Source of the DNA: Clostridium sp031626875
Lineage (GTDB): Bacteria > Bacillota > Clostridia > Clostridiales > Clostridiaceae
Length of the DNA stretch: 64,000 nt
Assembly (NCBI RefSeq): GCF_031626875.1
Contig: NZ_JANDMF010000018.1
Span: 28,609 to 92,608 of the forward strand
Direction: 5' to 3'
Positions 44,015 through 53,605 of this stretch are shown here, one piece after another (the stretch's first letter is position 1; each line of letters begins with the position of its first letter). Position numbers and translations under genes: made by a program. The notes below the pieces were generated by a model that saw only the letters and a list, made by a program, of their open reading frames with translations, was not told the DNA's origin and did not search any database.

Positions 44015-44734
44015 ATGAAGAAAAAGGTAATATCATTAGTAATATCAGTAGGGGTTTTAACATCGCTTTTTACAGGATGTGTTGCAAAACAAAATAGTGA
44101 GGGTAAGGAATCTGCAGAAACTATAAACCATGAAGTATATAGTAGACCAGATGTTACAAATCCAGATGATGCACAAAAATTACTAGTAGAAGGAAATAAA
44201 AGATTTGTAGATGGAAATGTATTAGGTGAAGATATTAGTAAAGAAAATTTAAAGAAGTTAAGTGGTGGACAAAGCCCCTTTGCAGTAATAGTTTCTTGTA
44301 GTGATAGTAGGGTAGATCCAGAAACTGTATTTGATGAAGGGTTAGGAGATATATTTGTTATTAGAGATGCAGGGAATGTGTTAGATAAGATAACACTTGG
44401 TAGCATAGAATATGGAGCTGGGCATTTAAATGCACCATTAATAGTAGTATTAGGTCATGAAAAGTGTGGAGCTGTACAAGCTGCTGTTGATAATACAAAG
44501 GGTTCTGAAAATTTACAAGGAATATTAGATAAAATCAATATTTCACTTAAGGCTGTAGAAGCTAAAAATGTACCAAAGGATAAAATAAATGAGGAAGTAG
44601 AAAATGAAAATATAAAAAATACAGTAAGTGAAATCGAAAAAGATCCAGAAATAGAGGAGTTAATAAAATCAAATAAAGTTAAAGTTGTAGGAGCAAAATA
44701 CCATATTGAAACTGGAGAAGTTACATTTGAATAG
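44015..44734 (+). CDS. Beta-carbonic anhydrase, predicted lipoprotein
   Basis: 239 residues. Signal sequence MKKKVISLVISVGVLTSLFTGC with a lipobox ending at Cys22, followed by a charged linker, so the enzyme is probably anchored outside the cytoplasmic membrane. Beta-class zinc site complete: Cys95 and the Asp97/Arg99 dyad (VSCSDSRVDPE), His148 and Cys151 (GHEKCGAVQ). Catalyses CO2/bicarbonate exchange at the cell surface. RBS GGAGAT. Followed by a bidirectional terminator shared with the GH51 gene. Confidence 0.9.
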   Translation: MKKKVISLVISVGVLTSLFTGCVAKQNSEGKESAETINHEVYSRPDVTNPDDAQKLLVEGNKRFVDGNVLGEDISKENLKKLSGGQSPFAVIVSCSDSRVDPETVFDEGLGDIFVIRDAGNVLDKITLGSIEYGAGHLNAPLIVVLGHEKCGAVQAAVDNTKGSENLQGILDKINISLKAVEAKNVPKDKINEEVENENIKNTVSEIEKDPEIEELIKSNKVKVVGAKYHIETGEVTFE

Positions 44735-44806
44735 AAAATAATTATATAGTATAGAATAATATTGATATTTTAGGGAAAACTTAAAATAAGCTCCTTACGC
44801 AAATAT

Positions 44807-44846
44807 AAAAGCAACTTCTTATAAGTTTTAAGAAGTTGCTTTTATT
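44807..44846. terminator. Bidirectional terminator
   Basis: AAAAGCAACTTCTT with AAGAAGTTGCTTTT, perfect 14-bp stem, T-rich on both strands; between the convergent carbonic anhydrase and GH51 genes. Confidence 0.9.
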
Positions 44847-44851
44847 GTTTT

Positions 44852-47353
44852 CTATTTCAATTTAATTCTTATTACAGATACTGAATTTTTATCAGCATTA
44901 TAATCAAAATTCTTTGAAAGATGTTCTAACTTTTTAGTCTTTATAGATATATTTTCTGGATTATCAAAAGAGTTAACAGCACTCAAATCTTCACCAGTTA
45001 TATATTGTACATTGGCTTTTGAAACAATATTTTGCTTTCCATCAATATTAATTTTTACTTTTTTATCTTCTTCAGCTACATTTACTACTTTAACTATTAA
45101 CTCATTTGAATTTGAATCATAACTAGTGGAAGTGTATACATCAGTATCTCTGCCTTCTTCAGTAAATTCATTAGTCAATTGTCCATTCAAATAACAACTT
45201 ACTTTATTTCCATTAACAACTACTTTAATTTTATAATCTTCCCCAGTATTTATAGTTGCATATTTTGAATCAGCTTCATTTACAGTTGATTTTGAACCAT
45301 TTACCGCTTTTTCTACAGCAGTTTTAGTGTTATTCCATCCACCTAAGTTATACCAATAGTAATTTGAAGAATCCTTTGCTCCAAATCCAACTAAGAAACC
45401 TTCTTTACCACCTAGCTTTTTAGCATCTACTTCAAATGTGTAATTACTCCAATCAGTATTGTTAGTTAGTATTTTGCAGCTGTCAACTATGTCATTTAAT
45501 TGAAGTTTTCCATCTTTAACAACCCAATTTCCACTTGCTTTAGTCCATTTACCATTATCACTATCAAAGTTATCACTAAATATCTCTTCACCAGTAGAAT
45601 TGTTTGTTACTTTTACATTATCATATTGAACTTGTGTTGACCATCCACCAAGAAGTATTCCACCTTTTATATCATTGTTTCTTGGTATAGTTGGCTTTAT
45701 AAGATCTCCTTTAAGCATTTGAGTTCCTAAATTATTACTGAATAATTTTTGTACACAATAATTTGGAGTAACATAATTTGTGCTTCCATTAAACCAAATC
45801 ATATTAGGAGACCATTGATAATCATCTGATTTAGCAAATAGTGGAGCATAAGATGCCATTTTTACTATATCAGAATTTCTTTCAAGTCCAGTTAAATAAG
45901 CACCTTCAGCTAATGCTGATTTTAGTGTATTACTTTGAGATGCATATTCACCAAGAAATACTTTTTGACCATTTCTATCATATTTATCATATCTATTAGT
46001 ATTTCTTAAGAACCAATCAGGATCCATATAATAATGTTCATCTACTACAGTATTAGGTGCTTTTTCTTTTATCCAGTTCCAATTATCATCGAATAAAGAA
46101 CCAGATGCAGATGGACCAGCTGAAGAGATTAATGTTATGCCTGGACATTTTTCGTTTAAAACTTTTTGGAATTCTTCAAATCTTTTATGATATTCATTTC
46201 CCCATTGTTCATTACCTATAGCTAAATATTTCAAGTTAAATGGTTTTTTATGACCAGCTTCAATTCTCTTTTTACCCCAAGTAGTAGATTCATCACCATT
46301 AGCATATTCAACTAAATCAACAGCATCTTGTATAAATGAATTAAGATCACCACCAATATCTGCCATATAATTAGGAACTCCATTAACACCTCTGGCTTGG
46401 CATGTCATACCACAATTTAACACTGGTACTGGAACAGTTCCAATATCTTCACATAGTTGAAAGTATTCAAAAAATCCAAGACCAAATGATTGACTATATC
46501 CCCAAATATTAGGGATTTCTTTTCTTTGTTCTACATTTCCAATAGTATTTTTCCAATTGTACATTTCATCTTTACTATTTCCTTCAATAACACATCCACC
46601 TGGAAATCTTAAAAATTTAGGTTTTAAATCTTTAAGTCTTTGAACTAAATCTTCTCTTAAACCATATTTTCTATTTTTCCAAGTGTCCTGTGGGAATAAG
46701 GAAACCATATCTAAATCTACTTTTCCTTCATCTTTTAGAGAAACTGTAAACTTAGCATTAGAAGTAGTTTTATTAGCTCTTAAATGACCTTCAAACTTAG
46801 TCCATTTATCATTTATCTTATTAATTTTTTTGCTTTCAGAAATAACATTTCCATTTTCATCTTCTATTTGTACAGTTAATGATTTACCATCTTGAATATT
46901 ACGAGCCCAAAATGAAAAGTCATATTTATCTCCATCTTTAACAGTTATGCCTTTATAACCATCATTAGATATTTTTAAGCTATCACCATCACTTGGACAA
47001 TTTAATTCTACATAAGTTGGATTATTACTATTTAAAGGAGTATCTTTACATACTTTAGCAGATGAATCATTTGAACCTGTTTGTTGAATTTTCCAAGAAT
47101 CTAATGAATTTTTAAATTCAAATGATCGATTTTCTACAAGTTCACCATATAATCCACCATCTGCCCCATGATTTATATCTTCAAAAAATAAACCAGTTAA
47201 CATATCACTTTCATTAAATAATTTTTTATCTGTATTAACATTTAAAGTATATTCATCATTAGTAAGAGTATCTTTAGCGGATGCATAGTATCCAGAAGTA
47301 ATAATAGATGTGAAAAAAGCTGTAATAAGAATTGTAACGTATTTTCTTTTCAT
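44852..47353 (-). CDS. Secreted alpha-L-arabinofuranosidase (GH51) with embedded LamG-like domain
   Basis: 833 residues from the ATG at 47353, preceded by GGGGGGAG; an ATG six codons earlier overlaps this site. Signal peptide (MKRKYVTILITAFF... to ASA). 75-220: galactose-binding-like carbohydrate module. 220-560: GH51 barrel, acid/base Glu382 (AIGNEQWGNEYH) and nucleophile Glu469 (FLGEYASQS). About 565-715: a LamG/3-keto-disaccharide-hydrolase-like module (FSDNFDSDNGKWTKASGNW ... GFLVGFGAKDSSNYYWYNLGGW) inserted before the C-terminal beta domain (ends SVIRIKLK). Releases arabinose from arabinan or arabinoxylan outside the cell. Operator-like site upstream at 47506. Confidence 0.9.
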   Translation of the reverse strand: MKRKYVTILITAFFTSIITSGYYASAKDTLTNDEYTLNVNTDKKLFNESDMLTGLFFEDINHGADGGLYGELVENRSFEFKNSLDSWKIQQTGSNDSSAKVCKDTPLNSNNPTYVELNCPSDGDSLKISNDGYKGITVKDGDKYDFSFWARNIQDGKSLTVQIEDENGNVISESKKINKINDKWTKFEGHLRANKTTSNAKFTVSLKDEGKVDLDMVSLFPQDTWKNRKYGLREDLVQRLKDLKPKFLRFPGGCVIEGNSKDEMYNWKNTIGNVEQRKEIPNIWGYSQSFGLGFFEYFQLCEDIGTVPVPVLNCGMTCQARGVNGVPNYMADIGGDLNSFIQDAVDLVEYANGDESTTWGKKRIEAGHKKPFNLKYLAIGNEQWGNEYHKRFEEFQKVLNEKCPGITLISSAGPSASGSLFDDNWNWIKEKAPNTVVDEHYYMDPDWFLRNTNRYDKYDRNGQKVFLGEYASQSNTLKSALAEGAYLTGLERNSDIVKMASYAPLFAKSDDYQWSPNMIWFNGSTNYVTPNYCVQKLFSNNLGTQMLKGDLIKPTIPRNNDIKGGILLGGWSTQVQYDNVKVTNNSTGEEIFSDNFDSDNGKWTKASGNWVVKDGKLQLNDIVDSCKILTNNTDWSNYTFEVDAKKLGGKEGFLVGFGAKDSSNYYWYNLGGWNNTKTAVEKAVNGSKSTVNEADSKYATINTGEDYKIKVVVNGNKVSCYLNGQLTNEFTEEGRDTDVYTSTSYDSNSNELIVKVVNVAEEDKKVKINIDGKQNIVSKANVQYITGEDLSAVNSFDNPENISIKTKKLEHLSKNFDYNADKNSVSVIRIKLK

Positions 47354-47505
47354 AATTCTCCCCCCAACCATAGTATCTAATATGTAGAATTTTATATTCG
47401 TTGTTCATTTTTTTTATTCATGTTTACCATCTTTCCCCCTTTGTTAAAGTTTTTACAAATAAAATTCATATATTAGATTTACAAAAAATGTAACTTACAA
47501 TAAAA

Positions 47506-47521
47506 GTTTATACGTTTTCAA
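47506..47521. promoter_or_regulatory. LacI-family/cre-like operator upstream of the GH51 gene
   Basis: Read on the minus strand, TTGAAAACGTATAAAC matches the pectinesterase operator TTGAAAACGTGTGCAG in its first eleven bases. It lies about 150 bp upstream of the GH51 start in the 310-bp region to the next gene. Confidence 0.45.
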
Positions 47522-47623
47522 TAAAAAAGTAAACCAATTTTGCGTGATTTGTACTTATAATTACTTGAAAGTAAAATATATTTATACGTACTAATTTGAC
47601 GATGGATTTAATATATTAATAGC

Positions 47624-47656
47624 AAGCCCCCTTTGACTAGTAGACAAAGGGGGCTT
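47624..47656. terminator. GC-rich hairpin after the beta-helix gene
   Basis: AAGCCCCCTTTG with CAAAGGGGGCTT, perfect 12-bp stem, 9-nt loop. Unusually GC-rich for this genome; no clear T tract on either strand, but its position just past the stop of the minus-strand gene suits a terminator or mRNA-stabilising end. Confidence 0.65.
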
Positions 47657-47662
47657 CATTAA

Positions 47663-49081
47663 TTATATAATTTTTAAATATAAAGATAACTTTGAATTAT
47701 TTTTACTTTCATAACAACCACAATCAGGAGCAGAGCCATTTACACGAGGATTTCCATATAAATCAGCCATACCTATATTACTATCATTTAATCCTGAATT
47801 AATAGCTGAAGAAACTGTTTGTAGATTAAAATCAACACCAGGATTCACAAATTTAGGATCAGTTGTGATGTTATTAGATATATTTAAATTTGTTTTATCT
47901 CCTTCATATATAGAAGAACCTTTATAGAAAATATTATTTTTAATAACATTTGAATTATATTGGCAGTAATTTTGAATATTCATATTTACATCATTGTTAT
48001 ATGCAGTATTATTAAAAATTTTAATATTTGTGGCTTTACCATTTGTTTCACCTGAGCCACCTATAGATATTCCATAAACACCACAGTTATATATAAGGTT
48101 ATTTCTAACAAGTATATTATCAGTTGCTTTATCTTTATGTTCACTAGCTGTTTCAATACCTATATCTGATGACCATATTTTATTTCTTTCTATTGTTATT
48201 GATGAACCTCCATCAACATATATAGCACCTGCACATGTGTCTGGATAAGTTTTATTTGTTTTACTACTAATGTTCCATACCTGATTTCCGGAACATATTC
48301 CATTACGTGCATAATCATTCTGAGATGCTGTTCCTTCATAGCCAATAAAATCTATACCTATATTATCATTGTCATGAACCTTATTATTTGTAACTTTAAA
48401 GTTAGTAACATTTCCATTTAATACAACACTCTCACTTTGTCCTAGTTGGCAATCATAAACTTCACAATTATCTATTATCAAACCATCTAAGGAGCTTGTA
48501 CCATTTGTGCCATAAGCAGCTATGGCATGAGCATTTCTGTTTTTATTTGAACCAGAATAGGTAGTTTTAATTCCATGAACTTTACAGTTTTTAATTTCTA
48601 TATTTTTTGAACTGCCAGTAATCCTTATTCCAGCTGGAACAGATTCAGTAGTGGTTACAAAATTAGAAATATCAAAACCTATTATTTTTATATAATTTTT
48701 GTCTTGAATATATATTAATGAATTTTTAGAGTCATCATTAGATGTTGTTTGACCAGTACCATCTATAATTGGAGTTTCTCCATCATAATTTTTGAAAGTA
48801 ATATAAGCATTTGCTGTACCAGAGGTTTTCATACTAACCTTTTCTTTATAAGTACCACCTCTAACAATTACTGTGTCTCCAGCTTTAACTGTATTAACTG
48901 CTTTCTGAATAGTTTTCCAAGGGGTATTAACAGAACCATTGTTACTATCATTACCAGATGTAGATGAAACATAATAAGTTGTACTAGCTGCTTTTGCCAC
49001 TTTTGATTCAAAAATTAGTGGTAATGATGTGAAAAAACATAACAATGCAAAAAAAGACATAAATTTAGAACTTTTTTTCAT
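47663..49081 (-). CDS. Secreted right-handed beta-helix protein, polysaccharide lyase-like (PL9/DUF1565 type)
   Basis: 472 residues, signal peptide (MKKSSKFMSFFALLCFF.. cleaved near AKA). The mature N-terminus TYYVSSTSGNDSNNGSVNTP, WKTIQKAVNTVKAGDTVIVRGG is the DUF1565/PL9 start, followed by repeated beta-helix coils (IEIKNCKVHGI, FKVTNNKVHDNDNIGIDFIG, ITIERNKIWSSDIGI, IKIFNNTAYNNDV) and LYGNPRVNGSAPDCGCYE at the end, a motif common in this family. Likely attacks or binds pectic or related polysaccharide; the catalytic Lys cannot be fixed from sequence alone. Adjacent and parallel to the arabinofuranosidase gene. Confidence 0.8.
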   Translation of the reverse strand: MKKSSKFMSFFALLCFFTSLPLIFESKVAKAASTTYYVSSTSGNDSNNGSVNTPWKTIQKAVNTVKAGDTVIVRGGTYKEKVSMKTSGTANAYITFKNYDGETPIIDGTGQTTSNDDSKNSLIYIQDKNYIKIIGFDISNFVTTTESVPAGIRITGSSKNIEIKNCKVHGIKTTYSGSNKNRNAHAIAAYGTNGTSSLDGLIIDNCEVYDCQLGQSESVVLNGNVTNFKVTNNKVHDNDNIGIDFIGYEGTASQNDYARNGICSGNQVWNISSKTNKTYPDTCAGAIYVDGGSSITIERNKIWSSDIGIETASEHKDKATDNILVRNNLIYNCGVYGISIGGSGETNGKATNIKIFNNTAYNNDVNMNIQNYCQYNSNVIKNNIFYKGSSIYEGDKTNLNISNNITTDPKFVNPGVDFNLQTVSSAINSGLNDSNIGMADLYGNPRVNGSAPDCGCYESKNNSKLSLYLKII

Positions 49082-49375
49082 TTTATCATTCCTTTACTTA
49101 TTATTTTACTTAGCTATATTTGTAAAAATAAAAAAACTAAATAATTTATGGGAATTATTAAGAATAATAGATGTGATCTGTTTGTGATATTCAATATGTT
49201 ACATTAATTTTAATAAGAGGTCAAATAAATAAGAAGTTTGTAAGAATTATTTAATAGCTATTTGAAGGATGTTTTAGAAATTTATATGATTTGCTTAATT
49301 GTAAAATATAGTATAATTCGAGTTGCTATAGTAAATAAAAAGGGAATTTTGTTTGAGGGTTATAGATATAAAAAT

Positions 49376-49422
49376 AAAAGAACTGTTATTACACTACCTT
49401 ATCCTGTAATAACAGTTCTTTT
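49376..49422. terminator. 18-bp perfect-stem terminator overlapping a gene end
   Basis: AAAAGAACTGTTATTACA (49376-49393) with TGTAATAACAGTTCTTTT (49405-49422). The hairpin includes the stop codon and last codons of the minus-strand nucleotidase gene; T-rich on both sides. Confidence 0.85.
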
Positions 49423-49967
49423 ATCATTTCATAGATTTCATTCCAATTGAAAACTCTTATAATATTTTCATTTATAGGCATTCTATTATAGTTTGTGTCT
49501 AAAAGTAAAACTTTAAAACCAGCATTTGAAAGATGAATTGCATTATCATAGTTATCTTCAATAAAAACATCACAATCTAAATCTTTGGCTGTATTAACTT
49601 TGTAATGACTTCCTAAAACAAATAAATCATTGTAGGGAATTCTATTTTTTATTAGATATCTATAAGTAAGTATTGTAAGACTTTTATCTCTTGCAGTTAC
49701 AAAATAGATATTATTAGTTAAACTAAGTTTGGTTAATATAGGTTTTGCATCTTCTCTAAGCTTTTCAGTAGAATGTATTTTGAATTTATATTTTTCATAA
49801 TACTCATCATATTGTTTTTCAGTAATTCCTAGTACTTTGTGTATATAATATTCAGTAACTTCCTCTTCAGAAATTTTAGTATTAAAGTACTTATTGCAAT
49901 CATCAAGCCAGTAATAAGGTTCTGTTATTGTTCCATCAATATCAATACAAATATTTAAATTTTTCAT
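49389..49967 (-). CDS. HAD-superfamily nucleotidase (5'(3')-deoxyribonucleotidase-like)
   Basis: 192 residues. HAD motif I ICIDIDGTITEP (DxDGT), motif II FVTARD (T), motif III Lys region and motif IV FIEDNYDNA (DxxxD-like). Overall pattern YFVTARDKSLTILTYRYL and GSHYKVNTAKDLDCDVFIEDN resembles Bacillus YqfW/YorS-type nucleotidases that dephosphorylate (deoxy)nucleoside monophosphates. Single gene. RBS AAGGAAGG upstream. Confidence 0.8.
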   Translation of the reverse strand: MKNLNICIDIDGTITEPYYWLDDCNKYFNTKISEEEVTEYYIHKVLGITEKQYDEYYEKYKFKIHSTEKLREDAKPILTKLSLTNNIYFVTARDKSLTILTYRYLIKNRIPYNDLFVLGSHYKVNTAKDLDCDVFIEDNYDNAIHLSNAGFKVLLLDTNYNRMPINENIIRVFNWNEIYEMIKELLLQDKVV

Positions 49968-50175
49968 TTATTTTTACCTTCCTTTCTATATCATAATATC
50001 ATTCATAAGTTAAAATCTAATTAAATAGAGATTAAAATTTTTTATAATTAGTTAAAATAAGTTTATACAATTAAGTTTAAATAAGTTTAACCTGTTTCTT
50101 ACTAATACATAAGCAGTTTTTAATAATTAAACAATATACTATAAATATAGAATGATTAAAAGGATAGGTGAAAGA

Positions 50176-50772
50176 ATGCAAATAAGAAACTTATCAACTC
50201 ATAATTTTATTAATACTAATTGGATTACAAAAATCATTAGAAATATTAATTTAATAAAAATACCCTTTTTATTTCTATTAGTAATTTTGTTCGGTTTAGG
50301 CATATTAAGTTTTAATAATGTAAGAGGAAATGCTATTAATAAAAGTAATTTTGTTGCAGATTTTAAAACAGATGTTAACATACTTAGTGAAACAGCAAAG
50401 GTGATTGAAATAGAACGAACTTCAGGGAAAATTTCAAGTGTAGGCAAATTTGGATCTAATGGAAAAGTTATTAGTGATGATGAAATTAGGCCGGATTTAA
50501 AAAAAGCTCTAACTACTATAATAGACACAAATAATGATGAAAAAATATCTAATGAAGAAATCTTAGATGCTGGAATAATGAAATTAAAACCAGAAGTATT
50601 TCAAAAAGAACTAAGAACATATCAATTTAATCTAATTTCAGTTGATCGCAATTTAAAGAAATATATTATTATAACAGAGGGAAAATATGCAGGGACAGTT
50701 CTTTATAATGGGAAGATAGAGTATAAAGATGATGAAAATAGGCAGCATTTTGGATTAGAATTATTTAATTAG
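50176..50772 (+). CDS. Membrane-anchored protein with EF-hand-like loop, unknown function
   Basis: 198 residues from the ATG at 50176, six bases after AGGTG (an ATG at 50152 lacks an RBS). One membrane segment near 24-45 (IPFLFLLVILFGLGILSF). The extracytoplasmic part has DTNNDEKISNEEI, which fits a calcium-binding EF-hand/dockerin-type loop (DxNxDxxIxxxE), and a C-terminal beta-rich segment (KYIIITEGKYAGTVLYNGKIEYKDD). Not recognised as a known family. Monocistronic with terminator. Confidence 0.65.
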   Translation: MQIRNLSTHNFINTNWITKIIRNINLIKIPFLFLLVILFGLGILSFNNVRGNAINKSNFVADFKTDVNILSETAKVIEIERTSGKISSVGKFGSNGKVISDDEIRPDLKKALTTIIDTNNDEKISNEEILDAGIMKLKPEVFQKELRTYQFNLISVDRNLKKYIIITEGKYAGTVLYNGKIEYKDDENRQHFGLELFN

Positions 50773-50806
50773 TGTTAGATTAGAATTATCCAAAATTAAA
50801 TATTTC

Positions 50807-50841
50807 AAAAAAGTTCTAGTAGTAGTCTAGAACTTTTTTAT
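50807..50841 (+). terminator. Intrinsic terminator
   Basis: AAAAAAGTTCTAG with CTAGAACTTTTTT after the EF-hand-like protein gene. Confidence 0.85.
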
Positions 50842-50969
50842 TTAAGAAATATGATTATAAAAACTAATAAAACAATAAATAATAAAATAAAAAATATTGT
50901 TTTTGTAAAAGTGGTAAAAAAGTCCTATAATGGATAATATCGATACTAGATTATATTGGGGGTAAAAGA

Positions 50970-52649
50970 ATGAAAGATGGAAATTTTAAATTAACAAAGC
51001 TTCCTTATGAAAGAATAACAATTGAATCCTATGAAAAGGAAATTTTAAAAATAATTCATGAGTTTGAGAAAGCAGAAAGTGGAGAAGAACAATTTTTAGT
51101 TCATAAAAAATATTATGAGCTATATAAAAATACTTACACAACAATAATATTAGCAGGGCTTAGACATGATGTAGATGTATCAGATAAATTTTATGAAGAA
51201 GAGCAGGAATATTATGATGAAATATCTCCTAAAATTGAAAGTTATCAAGCAAGGTATAAAGAATTGTTTTTTAATTCAAGATATAAATCATATTTAGAGA
51301 GTAAGATAGGAGAAGTTGCTTTTAAAGATATAGAAATCAAATTAAAATCCTTTGATGATGTACTTATTCCACTAAAGCAAGAAGAAAATGCTATTGTATC
51401 TAAATATAATAAGTTAATGGCAGAAAGTAAGGTTGAATTTAGAGGAGAAACTCTTAATTTTTCATTACTTGAAAAGTATTTAAAAGCAAATGATAGACAA
51501 ACAAGATTTGAAGCTGCAAAAGTAAAATATGAAAAGTTACTTACAATACAAGATGAATTAGATGAATTGTTTGATAAGCTTGTTAACAATAGAAATGAGC
51601 AAGCAAAAGCAATGAAATATGAAAATTATGTAGAGCTTGGATATTACAATATGAATCGTAATTCATATAATAAAGAGGATGTAGCTAAATTTAGAAATCA
51701 GGTAAAAGAATATTTAGTTCCATTTGCTAGTAAAATGCATGATGAAAGAAGAAGAAGGCTTGGTATAGATAAACTTGATTTTGTTGATGAAGGAGTATAT
51801 TTCCTTAATGGAAATCCAGCACCTATTGGCACAGCAGATGATATATTTGCAGCAGGTAAAAAAATGTATACTGAATTATCACCTGAAACAAAAGAGTTTT
51901 TTGATTTTATGCTAGAACATGAACTTTTTGATGTTTTAGGAAGACCAAATAAAGTTGCAGGTGGATATATGGATATGCTTTTATCTTATGGTGCACCAAT
52001 TATTTTTGCAAACTTTAATGGAACAAGTGGAGATGTAGATGTTATGACTCATGAGTGTGGTCATGCGTTTCAAGGATATGTAACAAGGGAAGATGAAATA
52101 TTAGAACATAATGATATAACTATGGAAACAGCAGAAACACATTCTATGTCAATGGAGTTTTTTACAGGGAAATGGATGGAATTATTCTTTGGAGAAAGAG
52201 TAGAAGACTATAGAAAGATGCAACTTGAAGATGCAATTGCATTTATACCATATGGATGTATGATAGATGAATTCCAAGAGATTATATATACAAAACCGGA
52301 GCTTACTCCAGATGAAAGAAGAGAAGTGTGGAAAAAGTTAGAGAAGGAATATAAGCCACATCTTTCATATAAAGAAGATAAATTTTTTAGTGAAGGACGT
52401 AGATGGCAAACACAAAAGCATGTATATAATTACCCATTCTACTACATTGACTATTGTCTTGCTCAAACATGTGCACTTCAATTTAAAATTAGAATGGATG
52501 AAGATTTTAAGGATGCATGGAAAAAATATCTTACTTTCTGTAAAGAATCAGCAAATGGATATTTTGCAGATATGTTAAAGAAAGTTGATATTAAAAGTCC
52601 ATTTGAAGATGGATTTATAAAAGAACTTGTAGATAAAATAGAATTATAA
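50970..52649 (+). CDS. M3-family oligoendopeptidase
   Basis: 559 residues. Zinc motif VMTHECGHAFQGY near residue 360 (HExxH) and the third ligand in ETAETHSMSMEFFTG about 25 residues on; C-terminal FYYIDYCLAQTCALQFKIRM substrate-binding segment. Size and motifs suit the pepF/M3B clade of cytosolic oligopeptidases; no signal peptide. RBS GGGGGT. Monocistronic. Confidence 0.92.
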   Translation: MKDGNFKLTKLPYERITIESYEKEILKIIHEFEKAESGEEQFLVHKKYYELYKNTYTTIILAGLRHDVDVSDKFYEEEQEYYDEISPKIESYQARYKELFFNSRYKSYLESKIGEVAFKDIEIKLKSFDDVLIPLKQEENAIVSKYNKLMAESKVEFRGETLNFSLLEKYLKANDRQTRFEAAKVKYEKLLTIQDELDELFDKLVNNRNEQAKAMKYENYVELGYYNMNRNSYNKEDVAKFRNQVKEYLVPFASKMHDERRRRLGIDKLDFVDEGVYFLNGNPAPIGTADDIFAAGKKMYTELSPETKEFFDFMLEHELFDVLGRPNKVAGGYMDMLLSYGAPIIFANFNGTSGDVDVMTHECGHAFQGYVTREDEILEHNDITMETAETHSMSMEFFTGKWMELFFGERVEDYRKMQLEDAIAFIPYGCMIDEFQEIIYTKPELTPDERREVWKKLEKEYKPHLSYKEDKFFSEGRRWQTQKHVYNYPFYYIDYCLAQTCALQFKIRMDEDFKDAWKKYLTFCKESANGYFADMLKKVDIKSPFEDGFIKELVDKIEL

Positions 52650-52656
52650 AAATATT

Positions 52657-52698
52657 AAGAATGTTGTGATATAGAGATATGTTACAACATTCTTATTT
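52657..52698 (+). terminator. Intrinsic terminator
   Basis: AAGAATGTTGT with ACAACATTCTT and a T-rich tail after the M3 peptidase gene. Confidence 0.85.
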
Positions 52699-52808
52699 TA
52701 TTTAACATTCTTAATATTCCGATTTAAATTTTTTGAAAATAAATCATTGAATTTCTTGTTTTATTAGAGTAAACTGACTAGTGTTGAAAAATAAACTTAC
52801 AAAGGAAA

Positions 52809-53471
52809 ATGAGAATTATGAAAAAAATATTAGGTCTTATAATTAGAATAACATTTGGTTTTTTATTATGTGCATTTGGGACTGTAATGGCTCTTAACTC
52901 TAACTTAGGATTAAGCCCATGGGATGTATTTCATCAAGGATTAACAAATGTAACCAGTATAACAATGGGACAAGCTAGTATTATAGTGGGAATAGTTGTA
53001 GTAGTAATTACAAGTATATTAGGACTTAAAGTAGGTCTTGGAACTATAGCTAATATGATAGTGATAGGTTGTTTTATAGACCTTATAATACACTTAGAAA
53101 TAGTCCCAGTTTGTAATAATATATTTACAGGAATAGTTATGATGGTAGGAAGTCTATTTGCATCAGCTTTAGGTAGTTATTTATATATAGGATGTGAAAT
53201 GGGTTGTGGACCAAGAGATGGTCTTATGATAGTACTAGTAAAACTTACTGGTAAACCTGTCAGTTTAATAAGGTTCTTTATAGAAATGGGAGCTTTAATT
53301 ATTGGATTCCTACTTGGTGGTTTTGCTGGTGTTGGTACATTTGTTACTGCATTTGGAATAGGTTATTGTGTCCAACTTGTATATAAAATATTTAGATATG
53401 ATATAAAGAAATTAAAACATAGAAATATTAAAGAAGGCATTAATTTTTTTAATGAATGTTTTTCTAATTAG
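52809..53471 (+). CDS. YczE/YitT-type integral membrane protein
   Basis: 220 residues, about five to six membrane segments. FGFLLCAFGTVMALNSNLGL, SPWDVFHQGLTN, and GCEMGCGPRDGLMIVL are conserved family segments. Function of YczE-like proteins is not established. The start is ambiguous: the ATG at 52809 is three bases from AAAGGA and one at 52818 is twelve bases away; the shorter form MKKILGLII is the more usual beginning. Monocistronic. Confidence 0.85.
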   Translation: MRIMKKILGLIIRITFGFLLCAFGTVMALNSNLGLSPWDVFHQGLTNVTSITMGQASIIVGIVVVVITSILGLKVGLGTIANMIVIGCFIDLIIHLEIVPVCNNIFTGIVMMVGSLFASALGSYLYIGCEMGCGPRDGLMIVLVKLTGKPVSLIRFFIEMGALIIGFLLGGFAGVGTFVTAFGIGYCVQLVYKIFRYDIKKLKHRNIKEGINFFNECFSN

Positions 53472-53476
53472 TTATT

Positions 53477-53519
53477 AAAAATGCGTCATGGTGTTAGGGA
53501 CATTATGACGCATTTTTAT
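53477..53519 (+). terminator. Intrinsic terminator
   Basis: AAAAATGCGTCAT with ATGACGCATTTTT, perfect 13-bp stem. Confidence 0.9.
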
Positions 53520-53605
53520 TTCTGAAGAATGTATAAGCTTTTGGAAGCCTAGAATTAGAAGTATAATTAGATAGAGAAAGTTTGAATTAATTGGGAGATA
53601 AGAAT

